From assembly GCA_037389465.1 (NCBI GenBank), contig JAZARR010000250.1, positions 1,674,001-1,738,000 of the forward strand: 64,000 bases of DNA. Direction: 5' to 3'. The notes below the pieces were generated by a model. That model did no database searches and had not been told where the DNA came from. It worked only from the letters and a program-made list of their open reading frames with translations. The position numbers and the translations under genes are program-made. The DNA comes from Baylisascaris procyonis (taxonomy: Eukaryota; Nematoda; Chromadorea; Rhabditida; Ascarididae). Shown here piece by piece: positions 39,401 through 58,054 of this stretch (the first letter of the stretch is position 1; every line of letters starts with the position of its first letter).

Positions 39401-41808
39401 ATCCTGTGCCATTAATTTTACATGCGCTGTTGGACTTACAACTTTAGGCTGTGACCAACGTTACAAGTAGGGACACATCGACGCCGATACGATGCACTTG
39501 TCATTGCATCTTCGGTTAGGCTTCTCCAGATCTCTTATTTAAACCATCTGGATGCTATGAAACGCTGAGTGTAATTTCATCGATACAACTATAATGATAG
39601 TGTACCCTTCGGGCTTTGAAGCTTACCAATTACAACAGTTGAACAATAGGATGGATTCCAAGAAACAACCAAAAATTCTCGAGAGATTTTATCGTCTTAA
39701 ACAAATTTTCCCCGTTCACTCTTAAAAACGAAATTATCAAACCTGAATCAAGTAGTATTTCGCTTCGGCAAGAATCTCGAGAGTCTCGACGCGGCAATCA
39801 GGCAATGGAACGCTTCCATCACGAAGAAAATTGAGAATCGTTCCAAAATGTTTTCCGCAACGGTCGATCAATACCCATCCATCACTATCTGTTAATACCT
39901 GCAGAAAATAGTTTTAATAAATGAACAAAGGTTTTTTAGAACATAATTTTCTTCTCTTTTTTAAAGATTTATTTAAATTCTCTTTTCTTTTTAAGAAGCT
40001 CAATGAAACGGCAGAAAATTACAATTTAAGAAAACATTTAGCGGCCCATTTTCAAAATTTATCTAAACGAAGAGGGAATTCAATATATTAGTAACAAAAT
40101 ATGCCTTAGTTTCTTGCACTTCGACGCCATTCACAACAGTAAATATTAGCGCAACTAAGAGGAAATAAGCAACAATGAAATTACCGTTACGCTTGATTGT
40201 GGAGTACAAAATAACTCTCAGCGCTTGGGCTGATTTCCTTGAAACTTCTCATTGAGAAATGACAAAGAACCTATCTTGTACAACTATAGATTTATTAATA
40301 AAGCACTGTAGTGATTGCTGAAGGATGAACTGGAGGAAAGCTATGCAATGATTCAAAGAAGACTGGTGGATCTTATGACGTTAAGGTCAGCCCACGTGCA
40401 TTTTCTGACGCATTCATCACCACCTCTTCACCCTCATATGTTCGATATCCCATTGAAATTGAGAGCTAAAGCAAAACAGTTTACAAAAGCTCTCGAGAAA
40501 AACACCTCTTAATGGTTAGCCAATTGTCTCACCATGCGACCATTAAAAAACCCCGCTGCTTTTTTTAGAATCCAAATTTAATTTCAGTAAACTCTGTTTA
40601 GAGCTGCCATGGCCAATACGCAATTTCAACACCCTTTACCCATTCTCTCGTTCAGAAATTCTGACTGCGCTAGCGCCTGTCCATGAAAATAAAGAGTGGG
40701 AACAGCGATAACAAATAAAGTACCAAAGATTTGGTGCGAAATCCGTCAATGATCATGAACGGAGATTGGGTTTCATATTACTCAAAAATAATCAACGAAT
40801 ACCTACTTTAAGCTCTTCTATTGATGGCGGGCAACTTTTTAGTTAGTGGACGCAAGTAGCTAGAAAAGCTTAAAAATTTTCTAGTAAGATTTATAAGCCC
40901 GAAAAAGTCATTCTTAGTGAGTCATTTTTTATACGATCAAAAATTTGGAAAAAAAAAGATCCCATTTCGTTACATTCTCGGTTTTCGATAAAACTTAAAC
41001 AATAAAACCCCTTCAAAAAATCCTCACGAAATTTAAAAGTGCTATATTTTAATTGAGGTCACATAGCGTTTTATTTTCAGTCATACGGTACCAAGTCATA
41101 TAATTAAGACTAACAATACGTTCGAACTTTGCGCAATAAATGGAAACTCATTAAAACAGCAGCTACCCTAAACATTCTCTACTGCAATATTCAAGCGTTC
41201 TTTTTGAGTTCACTACTTGGATGGGCAAATAAATTGGCCACCGATCGGCCGCTAGTTGTATGGAAACAGCTGTTTTCCCATTCCAACAACGACACTAGCA
41301 AGAAGTGATATAGAATCCCTACAGATGCCCGTTTCAAATCTTCATTTGCAATGTAGAATTGGAAGAATGAGTTATTTTATATACGGTTCAATGCCACAAA
41401 ATAAGAGCTCTCCTTCAACGTTCTCTATATTAATTCACCTATTCGTAGTGACAAGAACTAAACCTTAGACAGCTTACGCTGTGAACGCTTACAAACCCTT
41501 AAGCCTTTCCCACTCCCCCTCCCCCCTTCCGTCAGCATCCGCCTCTTTCCCTCGCTTCACAAACTTTTTCCAGCTTTGTTCTGAGGCTAAAATTTGTTAC
41601 AAAAAAAGAGTTGACTTTATTCACAATAAAAATTTACCTCCATTCGACCAGAAAACATCGCCTGAAGCATAGAGTCATGCTTGATTAACGTTGAGATTGT
41701 TGTACTATATAGCGCACCACCAACATTTAGCTTAACATATTGTGATGGTGGTTCATTCACCGTTACCAAGCGAGTGCTATACAGCTTTTTAGCAGCCTCT
41801 TCCGCCAT
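36091..41808 (-). CDS. KCTD10: BTB/POZ adaptor of Cul3 ubiquitin ligase, BACURD family (KCTD10/KCTD13/TNFAIP1-like)
   Basis: BACURD proteins are substrate adaptors of Cullin-3 E3 ligases (RhoA in mammals). Six exons: 41808-41638, 39898-39743, 38889-38758, 38195-38057, 36838-36771 and 36324-36091. All phases agree, giving 299 aa (human KCTD10: 313). The BTB/T1 domain starts at residue ~24 ([28 protein letters not shown]) and continues in exon 2 with [20 protein letters not shown] and [10 protein letters not shown]. Exon 4 reads [29 protein letters not shown], then RVLFVK. Exon 5 has [13 protein letters not shown] and exon 6 [20 protein letters not shown], all diagnostic of the family. The extreme C-terminus ([11 protein letters not shown] then a Ser/Pro/His-rich tail) differs from vertebrates and lacks their arginine-rich end. 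One nematode gene probably represents all three vertebrate paralogues, so the symbol marks the family. A (TA)n tract lies in intron 5 (36380-36456). Confidence 0.95.
36380..36456. repeat. (TA)n microsatellite
   Basis: About 77 bp of pure TA repeat in intron 5 of the BACURD gene. Confidence 0.95.
40315..40512 (+). other. Open frame in BACURD intron 1, possible retroelement fragment
   Basis: A 65-codon plus-strand frame ([18 protein letters not shown] is its most coil-like part) opposite the host gene. It has a helical, gag-like character but no diagnostic motif. Could be a decayed transposon piece or chance. Confidence 0.2.
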
Positions 41809-44638
41809 CGAGATCTTAAATATTTTTATTGAATCAATAAAGATGAATTTTATTTTTTGAAACGATCTACGTTAGTGATCAACGAAATTGATTAATGATT
41901 TAATAGGCTCAAAAATGCTTCACTTTCAAGTTCAATAAAATAACCATTATATAACTTTAAAATAGAAAAAAAGTGCAAGAATGATCAACGGAATTATTAA
42001 TAAATTAAATAAAAATAAATTAATAAATTAATAAAACCTCTTATAATTATATGGAAATAATTGATATGCTTAGAGAAAAGTGGATAATCTCCAATCCTAT
42101 AAGATAAAAATGATAGAAATATTATATTTTATATCATTTTTATAAATTTATGTAAATTAAATAAACAACAACACAAACGAAATACTTCTTAAATTGCGAT
42201 AATAATACTATATTTGAAAATATTCGATGCATATTTTTAGTCAAATTAAATTTTTTTTCTCACATATATTTCAAATATTTCAAAAAGCTCATTGATGAAA
42301 CGATTCGCCAAACATCGTAGTGGAGGAATTAATTTAGTCTAGCGCCAATACTAATTTAGTTTGATAAAGCCCTAATTTATTTATTTCAAACATTATTATA
42401 AGGTCTTATTAATGTCACCCGAGCTCGAAAATATTTGCATCGAAAAATTGAAATCTTTCATAACACCTCTCATTCTGATTTTTGAACATTTTTTAGCGCA
42501 ATTATAGTATAGAAATATTCGAGGCCTTCCCAAATATTTCATTTATATATCGAAAAATTCAAGTAATAATCTCAAATAGTACCTTAAATTCGTTTATATA
42601 TCATCACATTTAAATCCTTACAATAATATTTTAATATATGATTAGCGTTGATAAGTGCCAATTCAAATATTTGAAATTTGTCTTTCAGACAGATGGCTTT
42701 TACATATTAAAATACCTCATATGCGAACTTCATTCTCAAAACACCGCTTCTAGTATAGCCGAAATAAGATTGCTCCCACCGAGATGAAGTACCACCGCCT
42801 TGTTTTTTGTAATGGATAGTCTTCGCTTGTTTGACCACTTTTTACCCATCAGTTAAATGAAAGTGTGATACAGAAAGTGAAGTAGGGGAAGGGGGCTGTA
42901 GAGGTGTTATGGGGTCAGATTTCAGCAATTCCCAACTCAACCATACCCAAGCAGTTACCCGACTATTTCTGTAATAACGAATTAATGCCATCTGTTGGGT
43001 GTCCCTATACGCTCATCTTTCCGTTAAAATAACCCCTCAGGTAGTTTTTTTTTTGAGGTAAGCAAATACTTTCTCAATTCAGAGACGAAATACATTCATG
43101 TAGCAGTCGATTTCTTCTCAGAGATAATGTGGAATATCATAATGCTTAAGTTGCCAGAAATGCTTATTGACACCCGGCTGAACACAATAGAAACGATGTG
43201 CATCAACAATGCGACACAAGTATATCACTTACTTCTACATTTAGAATAAACAAACAAACATTACGACACAAACCATAATAATAACAACCTCACCTCGTAA
43301 ACTTCTATCACATCCGCACAACCCTCGACACAATCTTCGTCACGTGAAATCGTTCAGTGCGATTCGCAGAGCAACTTTTTAGCGCGAAATTCAAATTCCA
43401 TTTGATTGTTGATAAACGCTAAAATTGAAATAAATTAGGTTTTTCCTCCCACATTAGTCGAATGGAATATGGTAGTAAACCTTGGTAATATGATAATATA
43501 TAAGAAAATACAACGTGGTAAAAGTGATAAATTATGAAAGGATGGTAAAAAAAATTTTTAATGTGCATCATACGGTATTTGATTTATGAAATATCTTATT
43601 GCCAGCTAGCTGTTCGATCACATATGGGTATCATTATAGTATCATTAGTATTGATTGAGATCAAACTTATTATCTATCTAATCGATAAAGATATAAATAA
43701 ATAGTGGAATAAATATCACATTTCTCAGCATCAACGAGGATATATAAACAGTTATATTACCTCTAGTAAATCATCTTTATTAAAAACGACTAAACAAAGA
43801 AATCCTGCATTTTCCATTCTTTAGATAATGAAGTGCACTTATACCAATATTTGTGCTCCCCCCACCCCCCTAAAAGTTAACCCCCCCACCCCCCAACCCC
43901 CCCGCCCTCCCGCAACAAGGTAAATGATATAAAGTGCGCTCTTATTGGGTATATATAAGTCCAAGTGTAAACTATTCAAGAAATTCACTGCAATCGTTCG
44001 TTATAGGTTTATGTGGGCAATTTTTTTTTCTAGAATCCAGATTAACCAAATGTGATCTACCACCTTGTTGGGTCTTTATGCCTCAATGTTTATGTCTACC
44101 GACAATGTATTTGCTCATTGAAATGGCGCTTGATCGATTCAAATGTTTTTAATTGCCAAACAAAACAAATTTCACTGTCCTGAAGGATACTACTACTGTC
44201 TGGTAATAGTTGATTTATCGACTTGGGCAATTAAACAAATTCGCAAATTTATAATGAAATGAACCGATCGATCGCCCACTTTAGCCTTCCGTCATTTCTA
44301 ACAGGTCAACCACCTCTCTATAAAACTCCTGCATATAACTGTGAAACTAATTTGCATATTCAACTATAACCGTCAATAAGTAGACGTAGAATGTTTATTC
44401 TACTTTAATCGACAAAGCTATTCATTACGAAGAAAATCTCTCTTCATATTCCGCTTAGATGAAATTTGAAGATAAAATAATGAAAAAACTAATTACGTTG
44501 GTGAAGTGTAACAATATGCAAATTAGCTTATCTAGCAGTTGCAATGATCTGAAACTGCTTCATTTGATCCCGTTGCAACCTGACGGTCTGGTCGTGTAGT
44601 GTTTCGTGTGTTGCATCAGCAACTGTTAACGACTATAA
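41809..44638. other. Intergenic region between BACURD and MARVEL-like genes
   Basis: The two genes are divergently transcribed, so both promoters should lie in this stretch. It is very AT-rich up to ~42.7 kb. At 43857-43914 there is a strand-biased C-run cluster (several blocks of 5-7 C) with G-quadruplex potential on the minus strand. No gene is supported. Confidence 0.6.
43857..43914 (-). other. C-run cluster, G-quadruplex potential on minus strand
   Basis: At least six runs of five or more C separated by 1-14 nt. On the minus strand these give multiple G-tracts, about 730 bp upstream of the MARVEL-like start codon. Function is inferred only from base pattern. Confidence 0.5.
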
Positions 44639-50424
<5,786 letters not shown>

Positions 50425-51207
50425 AGCGATCCAATAATTCAAAATATCTCCATTTCCCAATTCACTGCATTCAAACAACGAAGTGAATATATTCTTCAAT
50501 CGTCCTATTACTCTTATAAAAATATTTATTTGAGATCCTTATATAAATTTTATTTTATTTTTTTATAAATGTCATCTGCTATTAGTGCTTCTACCGAAAG
50601 TTTAAAATGATGCCCTAAGGCGTCATAATTGTTGCGCTGCTATTTGCATCAAAAATGATAGCGCAACAATTTGGGGTATTAATAATTTGACTAATATGAA
50701 GAATAATTATTGTTCACAATGAATTAGCCAAAAATAATTCACATATATTCATTAAATGGATTTAATTAGTTTAAATAAATATACATTAATTCGATTATAT
50801 TCTAAATATTTTTGTTCAATTATTGCTTCATTTATACTAATATTGAATTATTATATAAGAATTACCTATGCAATGACAATGAATAAAGCTTTTGCAAGAT
50901 CAGAAATGTATTCCCCTGTGGGAATATCTCACTATGTTAATGTTCGCTGTGATACGAGAGCAGTCTTCCGTTGAATGAATGCTCAAGCATAAGCATTAGC
51001 TGAGCTTGATCTAGCAACTAATAAATGTTAGCAAAATCCTAGTCGTATTTCCATATAGAAACGTATCTCTCTAATATTCATTACTGCATTACTTCTAATC
51101 GTAGTTGCAAATTAAAATTAAATTAAACTATTAAATTAAACAACGACCGACAATTTTTGCAGTCACGAAAAACTGCTCTCTCAGCATTGATTTTTTACTG
51201 ATAATTA
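50425..51207. other. Convergent intergenic region between MARVEL-like and OST-alpha genes
   Basis: Only ~780 bp separate the two stop codons of these convergent genes. It should contain both 3' UTRs. A near-palindrome is present around 50612-50672, where cgtcataattgttgcgctgc is followed by gcgcaacaatttg. No gene is seen. Confidence 0.6.
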
Positions 51208-54200
51208 CTATATGATAGGCGTCTCAACGGAGAAATCTTTGTCGGAGTTTGTTGTACGTTGTCGGAGCTTTGTTGGAGTGGAGATTCTTGCGTCGTTAAA
51301 CTCCAACGAAAAGAGATCACTTTTTTCCGGTCGTATCATTTTTGTTGCAATCAACGATAATATAAGCATTTCGATCGTTAGTGAACAATCATTCCAAACT
51401 GCAAATACTCGATGAATTTCTCTCTCTAATGGAAGAAAAATTGGAAAACAATAGTGAATGTGAAATAATCCCATAACATTTATAAATATATTTATTGTCA
51501 CTAATTAAAAAATACAAATGAAAAATTTTAAAAAATATAAAAATGTCAAAAAAATTGAAGATATCAATAAAGATCTCTCATCAATAAGTGTTTTGATATG
51601 CGAAAGTAGCATGATCGAGATTGTTAAATAATATAGATTAGTTAGGTTCCCATACTATGTTATTGCTATGATTTCATGAAATTGTTTCCCTTCCTTTATT
51701 AAATTGAGTAATCAATATTCCCTTTACATATCGTTTTTCCTACAATGGACTTCTGGTTTAATTTGATGAAGTTCAATCGCCTGACAGGTGATTAGCATAC
51801 CTATGCAATAATGCACTTGCATTCCCGTAGTTTATTTCACTTATATGCAATAAGGTGCTATGAAAATAGGGAAGCCAATAGTTCATGAATCAAACATATT
51901 CTGTATTTCCTTTTCTGTCCTGAGGCTATTTGTGTCGTTTGAATAAATTCCAAATTTAGATAACTTTAATAATCCCCTCTCAAATAGGCAATAAATAAAA
52001 CATACACATAGCCTTCGAAACGCTTCTCAATAATGGTCCATTCGTAAATAATCCGATAGTAGTCGATAGATCGAAGAATAATTTCTGTACGGTGAGTACA
52101 ATATGTGCTGTATTCACGATATAGAATATTAAAGAGAAACGATAACCGTCAAGTTTTTCCTGTAATACCATAAGTTGGGAATTTTCTAGTTTTCTGTAAG
52201 CACTTTTCGTTTTAGTATAACTCCCAATAAATTATTCGTTTTTATGAATTTTACGATGTAAAAATCTTCAACTAAGATATCCTAAAACCTATTATAAGTT
52301 CTCTTGTCCCCTCTCGATCACATATCCGCCTATTCGATTAGGACATCAGGAAAGCAATTCTTATTCAATACTCAAGTATCAATTAACATCTATAAGTTAA
52401 TCGTTATAAAAAATGTTGAAAAAATTCTTCAAGGATTATAAGTGACCTTAAAAAAATTTTTTTTTCGAAATTCTAAAATTCCCAGGCCAATAGGTGATAC
52501 ATTACTATAAACTAGTCATTGCGTGATTTTTTTTCTTTTTTTTTTTGAAAATCAAAATGAGAGTCATGCTATATAAGTGAAAAAACTTAGAAAATCATAA
52601 AATTATAAAAGCATCAAAAAATAAAGAGAACTAATTAATAAAGAGAAACAAGTGTTGATTTGAGTATCTCGTTAAAACATTCCGAAATTCAAAAAAAATG
52701 CAACTTAGCTTCAAAAAAATTGCTGCTAAATTTGAAAAAAGTGCAGCTAAATAATAAATAGCCTGATAAACGCGTCATAGCACTATTATATATAATTTTT
52801 CAATCATTTATATTTCAACTGGCTTTTTATTGATTTCTCACTTTTATTAGTTTATTCTTAGAGTGTTCTCATAAACAACAATTAAAGGCTGTCAATAATG
52901 TTTTTCTCTCCTTATTGTATGTGAAAATTCTTGCAATATATTTGCATCAATTTTTTTGCTCATAATATAATGGCAAAAAGAAAAAACCCTAAGAAAACGT
53001 TAAGGCCAAAAAGATGAAGAGAAATACCTTGAATATAGAAACATTAGAAATACTAGAAAATAAGACCAATAAAAAATTTGAAAAATCGAAAAATATTTTT
53101 ATTTTTTTAATTAAACCTCACTTTTCCGAGATCCATTAATGTATGACATCCATAAGTAGCAGCAATCATTGATAGCACTTCAACAATATCTACTGCAACC
53201 ATTATTCTAAAATAGAAAATTATTATCTCCAATATCATTGCTAACTTAAAAACTTATCGTAATCTTTGAATATAGACCCTCTCCATATGAAGAGGAGGTT
53301 CCCTGCTATCCTTTATCTAATAAATACTTTTCCGTTAATTCGGAGACATCTTGCTGCACAAGTACCATTCCAAATTCAAATTTTCTTCTATTATTTACCC
53401 TTTATTGAATTGAAATATTACCAACTGCAAGGATTAAATTCGCACATTGAAGGATTTTGTCTAAAAAAATACGAATAAATCGCTTACTTAAATATTTTAC
53501 TGTTTAATGAATCATATTGGCTACCACCACACCCATGATGCCTCAAATCAGCAAACTTTCATATCACTTATCAGTGTACTAACTTTCATATCATTTATCA
53601 GTGTACTAACTTTCATATCACTTATCAGTGTACTAACTTTCATATCACTCTTAATGTTAACAAGCCAAAAACCAAGGGATGAATTTACCTATAGCTTAGC
53701 TACACTGACACGCTCTCAATTTTGTCGTTAAGATGAAGAGAGATAAATGGATTAAACACTTAAATATAAAAATTAAAAATCGATTTCCTGAGATAATTTC
53801 GCAATAATTCATCTGGATTTCTACAGTGACAGTTGATCTTCTTATCAAAACAATTTGAGCTATCCTATATGGAAATGTTGATCTACAAAAATGCTTATAT
53901 TTCATGAGTTAAAATAAACAAATAAATATGTGAAATAAGCTATCGCGCCAAGTTCTTTTGCATTTTGTCTCATCTCATCAAACAGTTTCAACAAGTTGCT
54001 AGCAAGCTGTAAATACGCAAAAATAAAGCTTCCATATATCAACGGATTCGACCCCTCATAAAAACCCACACAAAACATTCATTAATTTGCAACTTGACCA
54101 AAGTGAATGAAAATCTGACCGGTACAAAATATATGCAAATTTTTTCTCCATTTAAAAGTCTATAATTGTTTTTTTTTGCATATTTGGTTGATCAATGTGA

Positions 54201-57200
54201 ATTTTGATATGAGAAGTTATCTTATGATTGCATCATACCTACCCAATTTGGTAAATTAGCCGCAATTGTTATCAAGCCGAAACTGCCAGACAAACATGTA
54301 GGTATGCCACACATAGACGTCACCATAATCAGCCTTTATATAAGAAATTTAAATTGCCCATTAAAACGTCTCGGGTAGGGAAAATAACCCGAGCGGGAAA
54401 AGTCCCTTAGGGTTGACGAAATCTAGACGTTGAACTTTTAACGGTAATTAGGTTATAAATACTGAAGGAGGGTTTGGGGTTACTGAAATTAAGCGTAAAC
54501 TTCTAATGTAGGCACATAATCGGTAATGCTAAATTCCTCCGCTTTCCCTTCCCTCCCTCCTCCCCCGCCCCCCCCCCCCCAAAAAAAAAAAATTCCGTCG
54601 TAATGATGCAAAAAAGGGTATTAATTAAATTCGAAAAATTTGAAAAAAAGTCAATAAAAAATTGAAAAAAAAAGTCCAAAATAGTTGTATTCTCAATTTC
54701 TTTTTCATCAATAATAAAATTGTCATCGAGTCAGAAAATGTAAAACTAACCTGAATTGCTCAAGAAATGCAATAACCATAACAACTTCTAGAATTATTCG
54801 AATAATCGGTGATTGTAGAACAAGCCACTCTAAACGTCTAATATTTTGCCTGCAATAAATTTAATTATTCTATAATTGAATTTGAAGTTGATATTTCACT
54901 AACTTCAAACGATAGTATTTTCAATAGTTATCGATTCTAAACAAAAGAAATTTTATTTTGTCTATAAAGAGGGCTCTTTATTGTCAAGTTAATCTGGTCT
55001 AGCCTAGTGTTAAGTAAATAAGTATAAATTTAGCATGCAGATAGCAATAAAAATCAAATAAAGTATTCTTAATTTTTATTATATTCTTAATTTTTATTAG
55101 AGGATATAAAAAGATAATAAATATTAGATATTATGATTTAGTTGCAAAAAAATTTCTTTAATAAAATTTGCGTATTTTAACTTACTCGCTTGCGGAAATT
55201 TTTGAAAATTTCATACAACAAAATGGAGCTGAATCGAGTCGAATCATCTCTCCATTGCCGAGTAAATAACGTGATAATGCCGCTCGACTTCCAAGAATAT
55301 CACGCATTAATGCAACAACTTTTAATAATGCAAGCATTATATAGCTGAAAAAAAAAATTTTTTTTTGACTTAATGAATAAGCATTAAAAATTTTTTAATT
55401 TAATTGAATATATTTAAATATTTTCGCTATAAATTTCTATTCATTTATTTCATTCGCAATATTGCACGTTACTTTAAATGATTTTTTTTTTTTGAAAATT
55501 TTTCATTTCTTTAGATATTTTAAATACGACAAAAATAAATTTTTAAGAAATTCAATTATTTTAAAATAAATTCTAATTTTTTAACGGAACAAATTAGAAA
55601 TTTATTTTAAAATAGAGAGGAAAATTAAATGGCTCACGTTGAACAGACTGCATACATTAATTTTGCGGATCGTGGTAAATACATCGCTAGAAGAGAGCAA
55701 CAACTAATAATCTGCAAAAGAAGCAATCATAAAACTAGAGACTTTTTATGACTGTATAAATAAACTCTTCAATACTAATACCATAAACTATAATGTGAAG
55801 CATCTACAAGTTAATATTCATTTCAAATGCAAGACTTTTTTTCTTTGAGTAAAAAAATCGAAGTAATCAACAATACGGAATTGAGATTTTTTTTTTTAAT
55901 ATTGAAAAATAAACGACGATTTTAGTCATACTGCAATCTTTTTTGAAATATTTTTATTTATTTAATTTCATTTTATACTATTTGCCTCATAAAAATATAT
56001 GCCGTTACGTGACCATCTCAACAAATTACACTAAATATAACTAATACGGGGTTGTAATTATATAAAATATTTAATAAAAACTAACTAAGGCAAGATTTTC
56101 TTGCGCAAAAGGCTGCTGTAGACTAAATTTAATTGAAAAAAAGAGATAAGGTCCCCGCTATATCTTCTAAAAAATAATGCATTTTATTATATGCTGCACG
56201 AGCAGATTTGCGACGGAACTGCTTCTGTTCGCGTACTCTCAGTGCCTTCCGATAAGGTAACTCATTACCGGCTTACCGGAAACCGGCTTATCGGGAAACG
56301 GCTTATCGGAAAACCGCTTGCCGGAAAACCGGCTTACCGGAAAACCGGCTCATCAAAAATCGGCTTACCGGAAAACCGGCTTGCCGGAAAACCGGCTTAT
56401 CGGAAAACCGGCTTATCGGGAAACCGGCTTACCGAAAGTTAGAAATTAGAAAAAAACTTACCGGGAATACAAGAGCAAGATAGTATAAGTCGGACTGAAC
56501 ATTTTCATTGGGCACTAATGAATGAATATGATAGAAATGAATAATCGCCAATACAATACTCGCTGCTGCCGCAAATGAAGAAATAATAAGTGCGCTAAGA
56601 TAAAGTAGTTCGATATCTGCAAGAAAGTTTATATTTCACTCCGTTGTCTCTTTACCTGTGTTTCGTTAAATATTCATTTTGTTTCCTTAAACTAGAGGCC
56701 GATCAGTGTACGGATCCTTAAAGTAGAGGCCGATCGATGTACGGATCCTTAAACTAAAGGCCGATCGGTGTACGGATCCTTAAAGTAGAGGCCGATCGAT
56801 GTACGGATCCTTAAACTAGAGGCCGATCGGTGTACGGATCCTTAAACTAGAGGCCGATCAATGTACCGATCCTTAAAGTAGAGGCCGATCGGTGTACGGA
56901 TCCTTAAACTAGAGGCCGATCAATGTACCGATCCTTAAACTAGAGGCCGATCGGTGTACGGATCCTTAAAGTAGAGGCCGATCAATGTACCGATCATTAA
57001 ACTAGAGGCCGATCGGTGTACGGATCCTTAAAGTAGAGGCCGAACAATGTACCGATCCTTAAACTAGAGGCCGATCGGTGTACGGATCCTTAAAGTAGAG
57101 GCCGAACAATGTACCGATCCTTAAGCTAGAGGCCGATCGGTGTACGGATCCTTAAAGTAGAGGCCGAACAATGTGCCGATCCTTAAACTAGAGGCCGATC

Positions 57201-58042
57201 GGTGTACGGATCCTTAAACTAGAGGCCGATCGGTGTACGAATAAGTCTTCGAGCAGAACCGATCGACTGATGATGAGTGGATGCCACCAATTGAAAAAAA
57301 AAATCAGATCACCTGAACTGATGACTGATACGAGGAGAGGGCGGAGGGAGGGGGAGTGAGATATTCATTTGTATAATAATATATTGGCATAATACGAAAG
57401 CTAGATGAAATGAGGGATGAAATTTTTAAAGAAATTTCAGAGATTTACGTTCAATAAAGGAAATTCTTAACTTAGAAAAAAAGTGTCGATACTAATATTT
57501 AAACATCGATGTTAACATGTTTTTTTCTTCACAGAAACTATTCCATAAGATCGCATAAATAATTTATTTTTAATCGTTTATAAAATACGTCGAAAAATCA
57601 ACTCATCAATTAAGAACTCAATTTTTTCTTTTGCAAAAATTATCAAGCTTTAAATTAAAAATTTAAAAAAAAAGAAAGTTAAAAAAAGAAAAAATAAATT
57701 TAATTGAAAAACTTGCTCAAATTAAGAAAAAAAAAAACAACTCCGAATTCCAATACCTATATTGTTTTTAATCTTTCCGGGTTGAAAAATTCCAATATTA
57801 ATTTAATCAAATTCTAATATAAAAATTGAAAAGTACTTCCGGTTAGGAATTCAACACGTAACAAAGTGAACCTATTCCCCTACCTATGTCGACTTTTATA
57901 AAAACCTAAAAAAATACAAATGAATAATTAAAAAATTATAACTTTGAAGAAAAATTGATCCACTTGGTGGTAGTTTCTCGATATTAAAGAGCACATTACT
58001 ATAAACCGATGTTGTATTGTTGAGAGCATTCGAATGTAGCAT
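51208..58042 (-). CDS. SLC51A: Organic solute transporter alpha-like protein (OST-alpha / SLC51A family)
   Basis: OST-alpha proteins are polytopic carriers that, with OST-beta in vertebrates, export bile acids and steroids; nematodes have several homologues. Eight exons with matching phases: 58042-57943, 56616-56462, 55711-55638, 55344-55186, 54849-54751, 53206-53122, 52159-52006 and 51398-51208. Product 338 aa (human 340). Marks: short N-glycosylatable N-terminus (NNT), TM1 after NIELLYLSALIISS, LLAMYLPRSAKLMY matching the family PR motif, then a cysteine pair in LDSAPFCCMKFSKISAS near residue 150, SPIIRIILEVVMVIAFLEQF, MIAATYGCHTLMDLGK, FIYIVNTAH-type helix in exon 7, and WNDCSLTIEMLILSLIA before a polar tail ending SVETPII. 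About seven membrane helices. The ATG follows ttatatttag by 4 nt, so it is probably trans-spliced. Exon 2 is flanked by two different minisatellites. The symbol denotes the family, not strict orthology. Confidence 0.93.
53554..53649. repeat. 27-bp tandem repeat, ~3.6 copies
   Basis: Unit starts aactttcatatcacttatca and ends gtgtact. Three full copies differ by one base, and a partial fourth follows. It lies just upstream of OST-alpha exon 6, inside intron 5, and gives a periodic (TFISLISVL) reading frame. Confidence 0.95.
54548..54580 (-). other. Poly-C/C-run tract, G-quadruplex potential on minus strand
   Basis: Runs ctccctcctccccc and then about 15 C, followed by a poly-A run. It lies in OST-alpha intron 5, so the nascent minus-sense transcript would be G-rich here. 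Confidence 0.5.
56270..56437. repeat. ~16-bp minisatellite (ccggcttaccggaaaa-type)
   Basis: About 11 copies of a 15-16 bp unit resembling ggcttaccggaaaacc, with variants ttatcggg, ttgccgg and tcatcaaa. Very GC-rich against an AT-rich background. It lies in OST-alpha intron 2, 24 bp downstream (minus sense) of the exon 2 donor. Confidence 0.95.
56691..57239. repeat. 31-bp minisatellite with 62-bp dimeric higher-order pattern
   Basis: About 17.7 copies of a 31-bp unit: actagaggccgatcggtgta followed by cggatccttaa. Two sub-types (agtagagg...atcaatgtaccgatcc and actagagg...atcggtgtacggatcc) alternate through much of the array, giving a 62-bp super-repeat. It lies in OST-alpha intron 1, 74 bp upstream (minus sense) of exon 2. 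Confidence 0.95.
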
Positions 58043-58054
58043 TGCGCTAAATAT
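58043..58054 (-). promoter_or_regulatory. Likely SL trans-splice acceptor of OST-alpha gene
   Basis: Minus-strand tttatatttag precedes CGCA and the ATG. The frame is open upstream for a short way but contains no ATG before a stop, so the start at 58042 with a 4-nt leader is preferred. A hydrophobic upstream read-through (LFVLSIFILFIFSA) could mimic a signal peptide. Confidence 0.5.

Noticed and set aside
51980..52171. ATG-started hydrophobic ORF considered as a separate chemoreceptor gene
   Set aside because: It is OST-alpha exon 7; the acceptor tattacag lies inside the apparent start, and phases join exons 6 and 8.
56270..57239. Regular short repeats considered as a CRISPR-like array
   Set aside because: Units are contiguous without unique spacers and lie in eukaryotic introns; they are minisatellites.
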